A stretch of DNA of 13,883 nt from an uncultured Eubacteriaceae bacterium (GTDB lineage: Bacteria; Bacillota; Clostridia; Lachnospirales; CAG-274): the NCBI GenBank assembly GCA_946534775.1, contig CAMNCZ010000004.1, positions 1-13,883 on the forward strand, in the 5' to 3' direction. Below are positions 1 to 7,456 of the stretch, piece after piece. The notes beneath the pieces are model-generated. The model searched no databases. It saw nothing but the letters and a program-made list of their open reading frames with translations, and had not been told where the DNA came from. A program made the translations under genes and the position numbers. Within the stretch, counting starts at the first letter, position 1. The number at the start of each line of letters is the position of its first letter.

Positions 1-274
1 ACTTTTTTGATTTTGTAGATGGTAAATTTATAGCTTTTACAGACTATCATACAGAATTGAGGCACGGCGGAGAAAGTAATAAAGGCGCTTACGTGAAATT
101 TTTTATTGCGCCTAGAATACGTGTGGCAAAAACAGATACAGAAAAAAATATACGGTCGAATTTTATGCTAATTTGATTTACAAAGATGAACCAAATAGAA
201 TTGGTCTAGAATATATTGTTATAACAGATTCGGAAGGCAATGAATTATGGGTCGGAGATTATATTGATAATTAG
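1..274 (+). pseudogene. 3' end of an unrecognised gene with a -1 frameshift in an A7 run
   Basis: The window opens inside a reading frame. Frame 3 (from base 3) reads a plausible protein segment (DFVDGKFIAFTDYHTELRHG, then KGAYVKFFIAPRIRVAKTDT) up to a run of seven A at 142-148, after which it stops at TGA 174-176. Shifting back one base in the A run gives an equally protein-like continuation (YTVEFYANLIYKDEPNRIG, ending VGDYIDN) to TAG 272-274. The two halves join as one roughly 90-residue C-terminal fragment, so a single missing A most simply explains the break. The run reads A AAA AAT in the incoming frame, a heptamer that could also allow programmed -1 slippage. I do not recognise the family. 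The start lies outside the window. Confidence 0.5.
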
Positions 275-705
275 CAAAAAAATTTTAACCGAAGCTTGCT
301 TCGGTCACAATGGGTGGTTCGAAGGAGGGCAACGCCATCCTGGCAAACTCCAAAGTGAACGCAATTGGCCGCATTTATCTTTGCGGTTGAATGTATGTGA
401 AATGGGCGGAAGAAATGTTATTTTGTATGGAAGAATATCGCAAAACAAAAATATCGTCTTTGCGGAACACCTCAACGACCATTTCCAAAACGGCAAGAAT
501 TGAGAAAATATTTCTCCGAAAAATTCTCTGCCGCAAAAATAAAAAAAGTCCGATCAGCAGAAATCCGCAGCCACCCAAGCTGCGGATTTTATATATCATT
601 GACCATATCACCTAAAAAAAATCAATACATCAAGTACTATTGGTGATTTTTAACGACAGGATTTTTGCGCGATTTGAATATAAAGCTGTAATTTGCCAAA
701 AAACA
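275..705. other. Gene-poor stretch with several hairpins
   Basis: No reading frame here has both a convincing RBS and a recognisable product. Open frames such as 240-503 (+) and 375-611 (-) lack Shine-Dalgarno sequences and have no family resemblance. Structure is visible: a perfect hairpin CCGAAG-CTTG-CTTCGG at 289-304 just after the upstream stop codon, a terminator-like hairpin at 561-589, and inverted arms ATCACC/GGTGAT at 607-612 and 642-647. It may hold decayed coding DNA, but I cannot name any. Confidence 0.4.
561..595 (+). terminator. Possible intrinsic terminator upstream of the kinase
   Basis: A perfect 10-bp stem, AAATCCGCAG (561-570) pairing with CTGCGGATTT (580-589), encloses a 9-base loop and is followed by TATATAT. 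The T tract is weak on this strand. On the opposite strand the stem is followed, after a gap, by a run of T (plus-strand A run at 541-547), so the element might also act there. Confidence 0.45.
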
Positions 706-734
706 TTGAAATATATTGCCTTATGTGGTAAAAT
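706..734 (+). promoter_or_regulatory. Sigma-A type promoter for the hybrid kinase
   Basis: A -35 TTGAAA (706-711) and -10 TAAAAT (729-734) are separated by exactly 17 bases. They lie 38 bases before the kinase start codon, and no other gene start intervenes. Confidence 0.7.
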
Positions 735-772
735 AAATCCAAAGGATCAATTATTGCAAGGGAGGTAGCGGT

Positions 773-3700
773 ATGTTTGGGAAACATTTTGAACTGAATG
801 AGCAGATGCTCTCCATTGTTGAAGAGATCGGGCGGCACATGCCGGGCGGTTTTTTTATATACAAGGCCGAGCAGCCCGAAGAACTGCTTTATGCAAATCA
901 GGCAGTCTATAATATATTCGGCTGCAAAAACCTTGAGGAATTTAAAAAACTTACGGGGTACACATTCAAGGGTATGCTTCACCCCGATGATTATGCGGAA
1001 ATATCCGATTCTATAACGGAACAGATAGAAAAAAGCGATGATAACCTTGATTATGTGGAATACCGTATAATCCGCAGCGACGGCGAGATACGCTGGGTGG
1101 ATGATTACGGTCATTATACCGATACGGAAGCCTACGGCGGCATATACTACGTTTTTATGTCGGATATAACAGAGGAACGCGAACGCAGAGAATCCGACCT
1201 TGCACTGAGGCAGGCGGTCATTGAGGCGTTAAGCAAATCCTACCACACGGTATGGCTTATAAATGATGTCGAAAAAGAAACTTTTTCTTTATACAGCAGC
1301 AGTGCAACAAGAAATCCCGCACATTATATGCCCGAAAGCACCGTTTTTGAAAAGCCGAATTATTCGCAGGTAAAAGAACATTATATCGATACGACCGTTG
1401 CCGAAGAGGACAAGCCAAGGCTTAAAAAAGAACTTGAAATGAAAAATATCGTCAGCCATCTTGCGGAAAAGCCACAGTGGTTTATAAATTATCTCAGAAT
1501 GATGAATGACGGTTCAAAAAGATATTTCAGGATAGAATTTGCCAAAGTCGATATGCCCGACGGGAAGATAGGCGTAGTTTGCGGTTTTAAAGATGTTGAT
1601 GATGAAATGCGTGAACAATTTGCAATAAACCAAGCCCTTGTTGATGCAAAAAAAGTTGAGGAAGACAACAGACGGTTGGTTGAAGAAATACAGTCTGCCG
1701 CCAAACTTGCCGAGTTGATGGGTTCTGTAGCTTCACTTCTTTCCAATATGCCTGCAATGAGTTTTTCAAAGGATGCGAAAACAGGGAAATATCTTGCCTG
1801 CAACCAGCCTTTTGCGGAATATGCGCATAAAGGTTCACCCGAAGGGGTCATAGGCCTTACCGACCACGATATTTTTGATAAGGAGACCGCCGATCATTTT
1901 GTTGCCGATGATAAAAAGGCGCTTTCGTTGGACAAACCGTATATATTTTTTGAGGATGTGCCCGATGCTAAAGGCAATATGCGTAATTTGCAGACAACCA
2001 AACTGAAATTTACCGATGCTTCGGGACGTTTGTGTACATTGGGTATGTGCGTTGACGTTACCGAAATGACAAGAATAAAGGAACGCGAAGCAAAGCAGCA
2101 CGAACTTGAAGAACGTCTTGCTTTGCAGGAAAAACTGCTTGACGAAGAAAGGAAAAGAGCAATACAGGAAAAACTGATAACAGCACTTGCTTCGGACTAT
2201 TGGAGCGTTTATTACCTGGAACTTGACAATGATGAGGGTATATGCTATCAGGCTCATTCCGATATATCCGACGGGTTTAAGGTGGGAGAGCATTTTCCCT
2301 ACTTTGAATCCTTTAAGACGTATGCGCAAAAATATGTTACGCCCAAATACCGTGATGAATTTTTAAGATTTATCGACCCCGAATCAATAAAGGAGGGTCT
2401 GAAAGATAACAGAGTGATCTCTTACCTCTATACCGTATCACGAGCAGGCAGAGAATCTTATGAAATGATAAGGTTTGCAGGTGTACGCCAACCCGAAAAA
2501 AGAGAAGATCATATTGTTCACGCCGTTGGGGCGTGCTTTACCGATGTTGATGCACAAACGCGGCAAAGTATGGAGCAAAGCGAAATATTGAGCCGCGCAC
2601 TCGCCGCAGCAGAAGATGCAAGCCGTGCAAAAACTGCATTTCTTTCAAATATGAGCCACGAAATAAGGACACCGATGAATGCAATAATCGGTCTTGACAA
2701 TATTGCACTCAATGACCCGAGTATTTCCGAAAACACAAGGGAGCACCTTAAAAAGATAGGATCGTCGGCACAGCATCTTCTTAATATTATCAACGATATT
2801 CTTGATATGTCAAGGATAGAATCGGGAAGAATGACTTTGAAAAACGAGGAATTTTCGTTTTCAAAGGCGCTTGAACAGGTCAACACCATAATCAGCGGTC
2901 AATGCCGCGACAAACTGCTTTCCTACGAATGTCGCATAAATAATACGATAAGTGATTGTTATATCGGCGATGATATGAAACTCAGGCAAATAATGATAAA
3001 TATTCTCGGTAATGCCGTGAAATTCACCCCCGAGGGAGGAAAAGTATCGTTTTTTATCGAGGAGACGGCAAAGTATGACAAAAAAGTTACCCTGCGTTTT
3101 GTTATGAGTGATACAGGCATAGGTATGAGCCAAGATTTTCTTCCGAAATTATTTGATGCCTTTTCGCAGGAGGACTCATCTTCTACGAACAAATACGGCA
3201 GTACGGGGCTTGGAATGCCTATCACCAAAAACCTTGTGGAACTTATGAACGGAAACATTGATGTCAAAAGCGAAAAAGGCAAGGGAACAACATTTACAGT
3301 CACCGTTACTTTGAACGAATCGGAACGAAAGGCAGCAGAGACCGACAAAGACGAGCTTTTGCCCAAAGAAATGACTGTTTTGGTTATTGATGACGACCCC
3401 ATTGCTTGTGAACACGCAAAGTTAATATTAAAACAGGTGGGTGTAAACTGCGATGTTGCCCTATCGGGAACAGAAGGGCTTAATATGGTAAGTATGCGCC
3501 ATGCCCGCAGGGAACCGTATAACCTTATTCTTGTTGATTGGAAAATGCCCGAAATGGACGGTATAGAAACAACACGAAAAATACGAGAGACAGTAGGTAA
3601 GGAAATGGCGATAATAATCCTTACTTCATACAGTTGGGACGATGTTGCGGATGAGGCAAAAAAAGCGGGGGTAGACTCGTTTGTGCCGAAACCGCTGTTT

Positions 3701-4159
3701 GTTTCCACCGTAATGGACGAATTCCGTGAAGCATTCAGAAAAAAGAACGAGGAACAATTTGCCAAAAAAGCTGACCTTAAAGGTAAAAGAATACTTCTTG
3801 CGGAAGATGTTTCCATAAATGCGGATATTATGACGATGATACTTTCTATGAAAGAAATGGAAGTGGATATTGCGGAAAACGGACAGATAGCTGTTGAAAT
3901 GTTCCGTACCCACGAGGTCGGATATTATGACGCAATACTTATGGATATGCGAATGCCCGTTATGGACGGACTGGAAGCGACAAGAGTTATAAGGGCGATG
4001 AAAAAAGAAAATTCCAAAACCATACCGATAATTGCACTGACGGCAAATGCTTTTGACGAAGATGTGCAGCGCAGTATGCAGGCGGGATTGAATGCCCATT
4101 TAAGTAAACCCGTACAGCCCGAAGCACTGTATGAAACTCTTGAAAGTCTTATTTATTAG
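773..4159 (+). CDS. Soluble PAS-containing hybrid histidine kinase with two receiver domains
   Basis: An 1128-residue sensor kinase. The N-terminus has a PAS fold (about 25-137, with the PAS3-like LHPDDY and DGEIRWVDD segments), a second sensory region (145-280), a further PAS (320-433, ending VDVTE), a charged coiled coil (434-465) and a PAS-like region (470-597). HisKA follows, with phosphoacceptor His629 in SHEIRTPMNAIIG. The ATPase has an N box (Asn747), G1 DTGIGM (780-785), an F box (FDAFSQED) and G2 GSTGLGM (809-815). Two receivers end the protein: REC1 with acidic residues 873-875, Asp922, Thr951 and Lys973; REC2 with Asp1012, Asp1058, Thr1090 and Lys1112. Both receivers keep all key residues. 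No signal peptide or membrane segment is seen, so it is probably cytosolic. GGGAGG (760-765) lies 7 bases before the ATG. It has no Hpt domain of its own, but an Hpt gene lies downstream. The stimulus is unknown. Confidence 0.93.
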   Translation: MFGKHFELNEQMLSIVEEIGRHMPGGFFIYKAEQPEELLYANQAVYNIFGCKNLEEFKKLTGYTFKGMLHPDDYAEISDSITEQIEKSDDNLDYVEYRIIRSDGEIRWVDDYGHYTDTEAYGGIYYVFMSDITEERERRESDLALRQAVIEALSKSYHTVWLINDVEKETFSLYSSSATRNPAHYMPESTVFEKPNYSQVKEHYIDTTVAEEDKPRLKKELEMKNIVSHLAEKPQWFINYLRMMNDGSKRYFRIEFAKVDMPDGKIGVVCGFKDVDDEMREQFAINQALVDAKKVEEDNRRLVEEIQSAAKLAELMGSVASLLSNMPAMSFSKDAKTGKYLACNQPFAEYAHKGSPEGVIGLTDHDIFDKETADHFVADDKKALSLDKPYIFFEDVPDAKGNMRNLQTTKLKFTDASGRLCTLGMCVDVTEMTRIKEREAKQHELEERLALQEKLLDEERKRAIQEKLITALASDYWSVYYLELDNDEGICYQAHSDISDGFKVGEHFPYFESFKTYAQKYVTPKYRDEFLRFIDPESIKEGLKDNRVISYLYTVSRAGRESYEMIRFAGVRQPEKREDHIVHAVGACFTDVDAQTRQSMEQSEILSRALAAAEDASRAKTAFLSNMSHEIRTPMNAIIGLDNIALNDPSISENTREHLKKIGSSAQHLLNIINDILDMSRIESGRMTLKNEEFSFSKALEQVNTIISGQCRDKLLSYECRINNTISDCYIGDDMKLRQIMINILGNAVKFTPEGGKVSFFIEETAKYDKKVTLRFVMSDTGIGMSQDFLPKLFDAFSQEDSSSTNKYGSTGLGMPITKNLVELMNGNIDVKSEKGKGTTFTVTVTLNESERKAAETDKDELLPKEMTVLVIDDDPIACEHAKLILKQVGVNCDVALSGTEGLNMVSMRHARREPYNLILVDWKMPEMDGIETTRKIRETVGKEMAIIILTSYSWDDVADEAKKAGVDSFVPKPLFVSTVMDEFREAFRKKNEEQFAKKADLKGKRILLAEDVSINADIMTMILSMKEMEVDIAENGQIAVEMFRTHEVGYYDAILMDMRMPVMDGLEATRVIRAMKKENSKTIPIIALTANAFDEDVQRSMQAGLNAHLSKPVQPEALYETLESLIY

Positions 4160-4185
4160 AGATGCCCTAAATTGAAGTTTAAAAA

Positions 4186-4377
4186 TAGGATGATGTAATG
4201 GAAGAAGCAATAGCCGCAGGCGTTGACAGTTTCCTTGCAAAGCCATTTATAATAGCAATGACAGCCAACGCTTTTGATGAAGATGTGCAAAAATCACTTC
4301 AGGCAGGTATGAACGCACATTTAAGCAAGCCCGTTGAACCCGACATTTTGTTTGACACACTCGCAAGTTTATTGTAA
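4186..4377 (+). pseudogene. Remnant of a second hybrid kinase: two receiver C-termini fused by deletion
   Basis: From 4189 the frame reads DDVMEEAIAAGVDSFLAKPF, which matches the region around Lys973 in REC1 of the upstream kinase (DDVADEAKKAGVDSFVPKPL). It then jumps directly to IIAMTANAFDEDVQKSLQAG and NAHLSKPVEPDILFDTLASL, which match the last 42 or so residues of REC2. The roughly 115 residues that should lie between are missing. The codon before DDV is TAG (4186-4188), where the upstream kinase has TGG for Trp. An ATG at 4198 could give a 59-residue peptide, but no good RBS precedes it. Codons differ widely from the neighbouring kinase, so the source is probably a diverged paralogue rather than a fresh copy. 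The fragment lacks both phospho-acceptor aspartates and is unlikely to be a working receiver. Confidence 0.8.
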
Positions 4378-4408
4378 AAAAGGATAATTTTGCAAAAGAG
4401 GTATAGCT

Positions 4409-6130
4409 ATGAAGGAAAATTTAATAAACATAAAAAACATACGCAGAAAAGTTCTTATAGTAGATGATGAGCCGATAAACCGCAGACTGCTCGGTTTTAT
4501 CGTTGACCGTGATTTTGACGTTATATATGCGGAAAACGGTATGCAGGCACTGGAAATTATAAAGGAAAACGAAAAGACACTTTCGCTTATACTGCTTGAT
4601 CTGCTTATGCCCGAAATGAACGGTTACGAACTTCTCAAACTTCTGCATACAGATCCCGAACTCAGAAGGATCCCCGTGATAGTACTTACATCGGAAAAAA
4701 GTGCCGAGGTTGAAAGTTTGCAGCTCGGTGCGGCGGATTTTATACCCAAGCCGTATGATATGCCCGAGGTAATACTTGCAAGAGTGCATCGTTCCATTGA
4801 ACTTGCAGAAGATAACATAATAATAAACGAAACCGAAAAGGACGGCCTTACGGGATTGTATACAAAAAGTTTTTTCTATCAATACGCAAAGCAGCACGAC
4901 CATTATTCGCCAAATCAAAAAATGGATGCGTTGGTGCTTAATGTAAACCGCTTTCATATTATAAACGAACTTTACGGAAGAGCCTACGGTGATATGGTGC
5001 TGCAAAAAATCGGTGAAAAGATATCAAACGTACTGGATGAGGTAGGGGGAATTGCCTGCCGCTGCGAATCGGATACATTTTTTATTTATATTCCTCACCG
5101 CGATGATTATGCCGAAAGTTTTACCGAAAATGCCGAACTTTTTGCTGCCGAACTTGAAAATCCACGCATAAATTTAAGGCTTGGCATATACGAAAACGCA
5201 GATAAGAGTACAGACATAGAACAGCGTTTTGACAAAGCAATGCTTGCCTGCAACAAACTGCGCGGCAGCCATACATTAAACACGGGCAATACATTCGGGG
5301 CTTATAAAACTTCTTACACTTATTACGATACTCAGCTTCACGAAAAAGAACTTTATTCCGAAAGACTGATAAGCGAAATGGACAAAGCCCTCGACGAAAA
5401 GCAATTTAAGGTGTTTTATCAGCCAAAATACAATATAAAAGGTGAAAAACCCGTACTTGTAAGCGCAGAGGCGCTTATACGCTGGGTGCATCCCGAACTT
5501 GGCACAATAAGCCCCGGTGCGTTTATTCCGCTTTTTGAAGGAAACGGCCTTATACACAAGCTTGACCGCTATGTATGGCGTTCCGCCGCCGAACAGATAA
5601 AAATATGGAAAGACAAATACGGAGTATCGGTTCCCGTATCGGTCAATGTTTCAAGAATAGATATATATGATCCGAACCTTGAAAACGAACTTTTGACCAT
5701 AGTAGCCGAAAACTCTCTCCAACCCTCAGAATATCTGCTTGAAATAACCGAATCGGCATATACGGATAATTCTCATCAGATAGTCGAAACGGTCAAAAAA
5801 CTTCGTGCGGACGGTTTCCGCGTGGAGATGGACGACTTCGGTTCGGGCTACTCGTCACTGAATATGCTTTCCGCACTGCCGATAGATGCGTTAAAGCTGG
5901 ATATGCAGTTTATTAAAAACATAGCGGAAAACAACAAAGACTACCGTATGGTAGAACTTATGGTGGATATTGCAAAATTCCTTTCCGTACCCGTTATTGC
6001 CGAGGGCGTGGAGACCGAACAGCAGTATATGCTGCTTAAACAGGCGGGTTGTGATATAATTCAGGGCTACTATTTTTCAAAGCCGATACCGCCCGAAGAA
6101 TTTAATTTGCTTATAGAAAACGAAAAATAA
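4409..6130 (+). CDS. Response regulator REC-GGDEF-EAL, probable cyclic-di-GMP phosphodiesterase
   Basis: A 573-residue protein. An N-terminal receiver (13-130) has the acidic pair Asp19/Asp20, phospho-acceptor Asp64, Thr94 and Lys114. A GGDEF-like domain (about 140-300) follows, but its signature loop reads ESDTF (220-224) instead of GGDEF, so cyclase activity is unlikely. The C-terminal EAL domain (about 318-570) keeps the catalytic set known for the family: Glu354 in EALIRW, Asn413, Glu445, Asp475-Asp476 in DDFGSGYSS, Lys496, Glu532 and Gln552. It should therefore hydrolyse cyclic-di-GMP, with the receiver and the dead GGDEF as likely control modules. AGAGG (4397-4401) lies 7 bases before the ATG. 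It is followed 14 bases later by an Hpt gene and preceded by a hybrid kinase, so it is a plausible end point of their phosphorelay. I saw no clear promoter of its own. Confidence 0.92.
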   Translation: MKENLINIKNIRRKVLIVDDEPINRRLLGFIVDRDFDVIYAENGMQALEIIKENEKTLSLILLDLLMPEMNGYELLKLLHTDPELRRIPVIVLTSEKSAEVESLQLGAADFIPKPYDMPEVILARVHRSIELAEDNIIINETEKDGLTGLYTKSFFYQYAKQHDHYSPNQKMDALVLNVNRFHIINELYGRAYGDMVLQKIGEKISNVLDEVGGIACRCESDTFFIYIPHRDDYAESFTENAELFAAELENPRINLRLGIYENADKSTDIEQRFDKAMLACNKLRGSHTLNTGNTFGAYKTSYTYYDTQLHEKELYSERLISEMDKALDEKQFKVFYQPKYNIKGEKPVLVSAEALIRWVHPELGTISPGAFIPLFEGNGLIHKLDRYVWRSAAEQIKIWKDKYGVSVPVSVNVSRIDIYDPNLENELLTIVAENSLQPSEYLLEITESAYTDNSHQIVETVKKLRADGFRVEMDDFGSGYSSLNMLSALPIDALKLDMQFIKNIAENNKDYRMVELMVDIAKFLSVPVIAEGVETEQQYMLLKQAGCDIIQGYYFSKPIPPEEFNLLIENEK

Positions 6131-6144
6131 AACGGAGGACAGTT

Positions 6145-6486
6145 ATGCTTACTATAGAAAAACTTAAAGAATACGGCGCAGATACCGATGACGGACTGAA
6201 ACGCTGTTTAAACAATGCAGATTTTTATATCAGGATGGTACAAAGTATTATACCCGATACAAGAATAGACGACCTTGCCAAGGCTATTGCGGCAAACGAT
6301 CTTGACAGTGCTTTTGATATAGCACACGCTTTAAAGGGAATATATGGCAACATTGCCATAACACCGATATATAAACCCGTATGCGAGATAACCGAACTTT
6401 TAAGAAACCGCACAAATACAGATTATTCCGCACTGTTGGAGGAAATTTCCGCCCAAAAACAAAAACTTGTTTCACTCTCCGAATAA
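6145..6486 (+). CDS. Hpt histidine phosphotransfer protein
   Basis: A 113-residue, mostly helical protein with the Hpt signature AHALKGIYGNI (60-70); His61 is the expected phosphorylated residue. Length fits a single four-helix Hpt domain. GGAGGA (6134-6139) lies 5 bases before the ATG and only 14 bases separate it from the EAL gene, so the two are probably cotranscribed. It likely carries phosphate from a receiver of the hybrid kinase at 773-4159 to the receiver of the REC-GGDEF-EAL protein. That route is inferred from gene order and from the kinase lacking an Hpt domain. After the TAA the same frame stays open for 41 more codons. Confidence 0.85.
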   Translation: MLTIEKLKEYGADTDDGLKRCLNNADFYIRMVQSIIPDTRIDDLAKAIAANDLDSAFDIAHALKGIYGNIAITPIYKPVCEITELLRNRTNTDYSALLEEISAQKQKLVSLSE

Positions 6487-6641
6487 TACATAAGCGGCAC
6501 ATACACATTGACCGAAAACCAAAAGTCAGCCGCAAAAGCAACCGACAGCACAAAGGCAAAACCCGATATGCTTGATGTTGTGTGGATATTAAATAATAAG
6601 ACACCCGCTTGATTCTGGCTGATAAAGAGGATACAATAAGC

Positions 6642-6669
6642 AAAGGACAGCAAACGCTGTCCTTTTGCT
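6642..6669 (+). terminator. Intrinsic terminator after the phosphorelay operon
   Basis: A 10-bp perfect stem AAAGGACAGC (6642-6651) pairs with GCTGTCCTTT (6656-6665) around an AAAC loop. The arms extend to AGC/GCT with a one-base bulge. The T tract is short (CCTTTTGCT). It lies about 155 bases after the Hpt stop and faces the 3' end of the opposing DUF296 gene. Confidence 0.6.
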
Positions 6670-6778
6670 ATGTCTGTCTACCTTTTGCCCCTTGCCGCTT
6701 CGGATTTTCGATAAGTCTTTCACGCTGTTTGTCGTCATAAGACGGGCGTTAAAGGGTGTTTTTCAGCCTGTCATACTC

Positions 6779-7216
6779 TCACCCGAAATCCCAAAAACCC
6801 GTTCCTGTTTCGGGGTCGTACTTTCTTTTTATCTCGCCGCCAATTACGGGCCTTAACTCTATCTCCGCGGTATAAAGCACCGTTACGGAACGTATATGTC
6901 CGCCCGATACCTTGTGTTCGCTTTTGTTTTTGTAGGTGAGCATAGCGTGCGTATGGTGAAAATATTTTCCGTCATCATCGGTAATGACGTTTCCGTTAAG
7001 TGAAACAAGTTCCAGCATACCGCTTAATGTTTCGGTTTCAAATGTACCGCTTTCGGGGATAAAGGTTTGTATCTCCGCCTGTTTGCAGCCGCCTATACCG
7101 CTGAAAATCGCGGATATGATCCCTTCTTTTCGGCAAATATCAATTATCGTGTTTATAATTTCCTCGTTTTTGTCTACCCTTATATAGTAAGTGTTATTGT
7201 ATTTTCTGTAGTCCAT
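6779..7216 (-). CDS. PPC/DUF296 domain protein (PCC family)
   Basis: A 145-residue protein that fills one PPC (DUF296) domain, the family that includes the plant and prokaryote conserved proteins linked to DNA binding. Diagnostic features are FSGIGG (38-43), YFHHTHAM with clustered histidines (His87, His88, His90) and SGGHI (104-108). The histidines resemble the metal-binding set known in bacterial members, and trimers are usual for the family. The biochemical role in bacteria is not settled, so no function is claimed. AAGGAG (7225-7230) lies 8 bases before the ATG, and a good promoter precedes it. It is transcribed alone, ending opposite the phosphorelay operon. Confidence 0.8.
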   Translation of the reverse strand: MDYRKYNNTYYIRVDKNEEIINTIIDICRKEGIISAIFSGIGGCKQAEIQTFIPESGTFETETLSGMLELVSLNGNVITDDDGKYFHHTHAMLTYKNKSEHKVSGGHIRSVTVLYTAEIELRPVIGGEIKRKYDPETGTGFWDFG

Positions 7217-7250
7217 AAATACATCTCCTTAAAAACTGTTCGCTTTTATT

Positions 7251-7279
7251 ATTGTATACCAATTTTACCCAAACTTCAA
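7251..7279 (-). promoter_or_regulatory. Promoter of the DUF296 gene
   Basis: Read on the minus strand: -35 TTGAAG (7279-7274) and -10 TACAAT (7256-7251) with exactly 17 bases between, about 35 bases upstream of the start codon. Confidence 0.7.
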
Positions 7280-7324
7280 TACCTATATGGCTTGAGTTTT
7301 CCCACTTTTTGTACCGGAAAACCT

Positions 7325-7398
7325 TGCCTGCCCTTTTAGGGTAGGGGGACCGCCGCTTGCGGTGGTGGAAGGGTTTGCGGGCTTTATTAAAAGCCCGC
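7325..7398. repeat. Possible REP-like intergenic palindromic element
   Basis: A GC-rich block in otherwise AT-rich spacer. It contains CCCTTTTAGGG (7331-7341), then GGGGGACC leading into a hairpin ACCGCCGC-TT-GCGGTGGT (7349-7366, one G-T pair), then GGAAGGG and a perfect 9-bp hairpin GCGGGCTTT-ATTA-AAAGCCCGC (7377-7398). Neither hairpin has a T tract. From memory, similar CCGC/GCGG palindromes flanked by CCCTTT and GGAAGGG occur in many copies in Ruminococcaceae genomes. With only one copy here, the assignment is tentative. Confidence 0.35.
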
Positions 7399-7407
7399 TG
7401 TGCCTGC

Positions 7408-7441
7408 AAAAAACTCTCCGACACATCTGTATCGGAGAGTT
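7408..7441 (-). terminator. Intrinsic terminator of the HAD phosphatase gene
   Basis: Read on the minus strand: a perfect 10-bp stem AACTCTCCGA/TCGGAGAGTT (7441-7432 with 7421-7412) with a 10-base loop, followed directly by six T (7413-7408). It begins 16 bases after the stop codon of the phosphatase gene. Confidence 0.88.
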
Positions 7442-7456
7442 CTGTATTAAAATTTT

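Noticed and set aside
289-304. Hairpin CCGAAG/CTTCGG as terminator of the left-end gene
   Set aside because: No T tract follows on the plus strand; on the minus strand the T run is interrupted and no gene ends there.
240-503. 87-codon open frame after the left-end gene
   Set aside because: The ATG lacks an RBS and overlaps the coding frame ending at 274; the product resembles nothing known to me.
2959-3816. 285-codon open frame on the minus strand
   Set aside because: It lies wholly inside the hybrid kinase, has no RBS or recognisable domain, and is Ser/Ile-rich as expected for an antisense shadow.
4409-6130. Active diguanylate cyclase in the REC-GGDEF-EAL protein
   Set aside because: The signature loop reads ESDTF rather than GGDEF or a known active variant, so only the phosphodiesterase half is proposed as catalytic.
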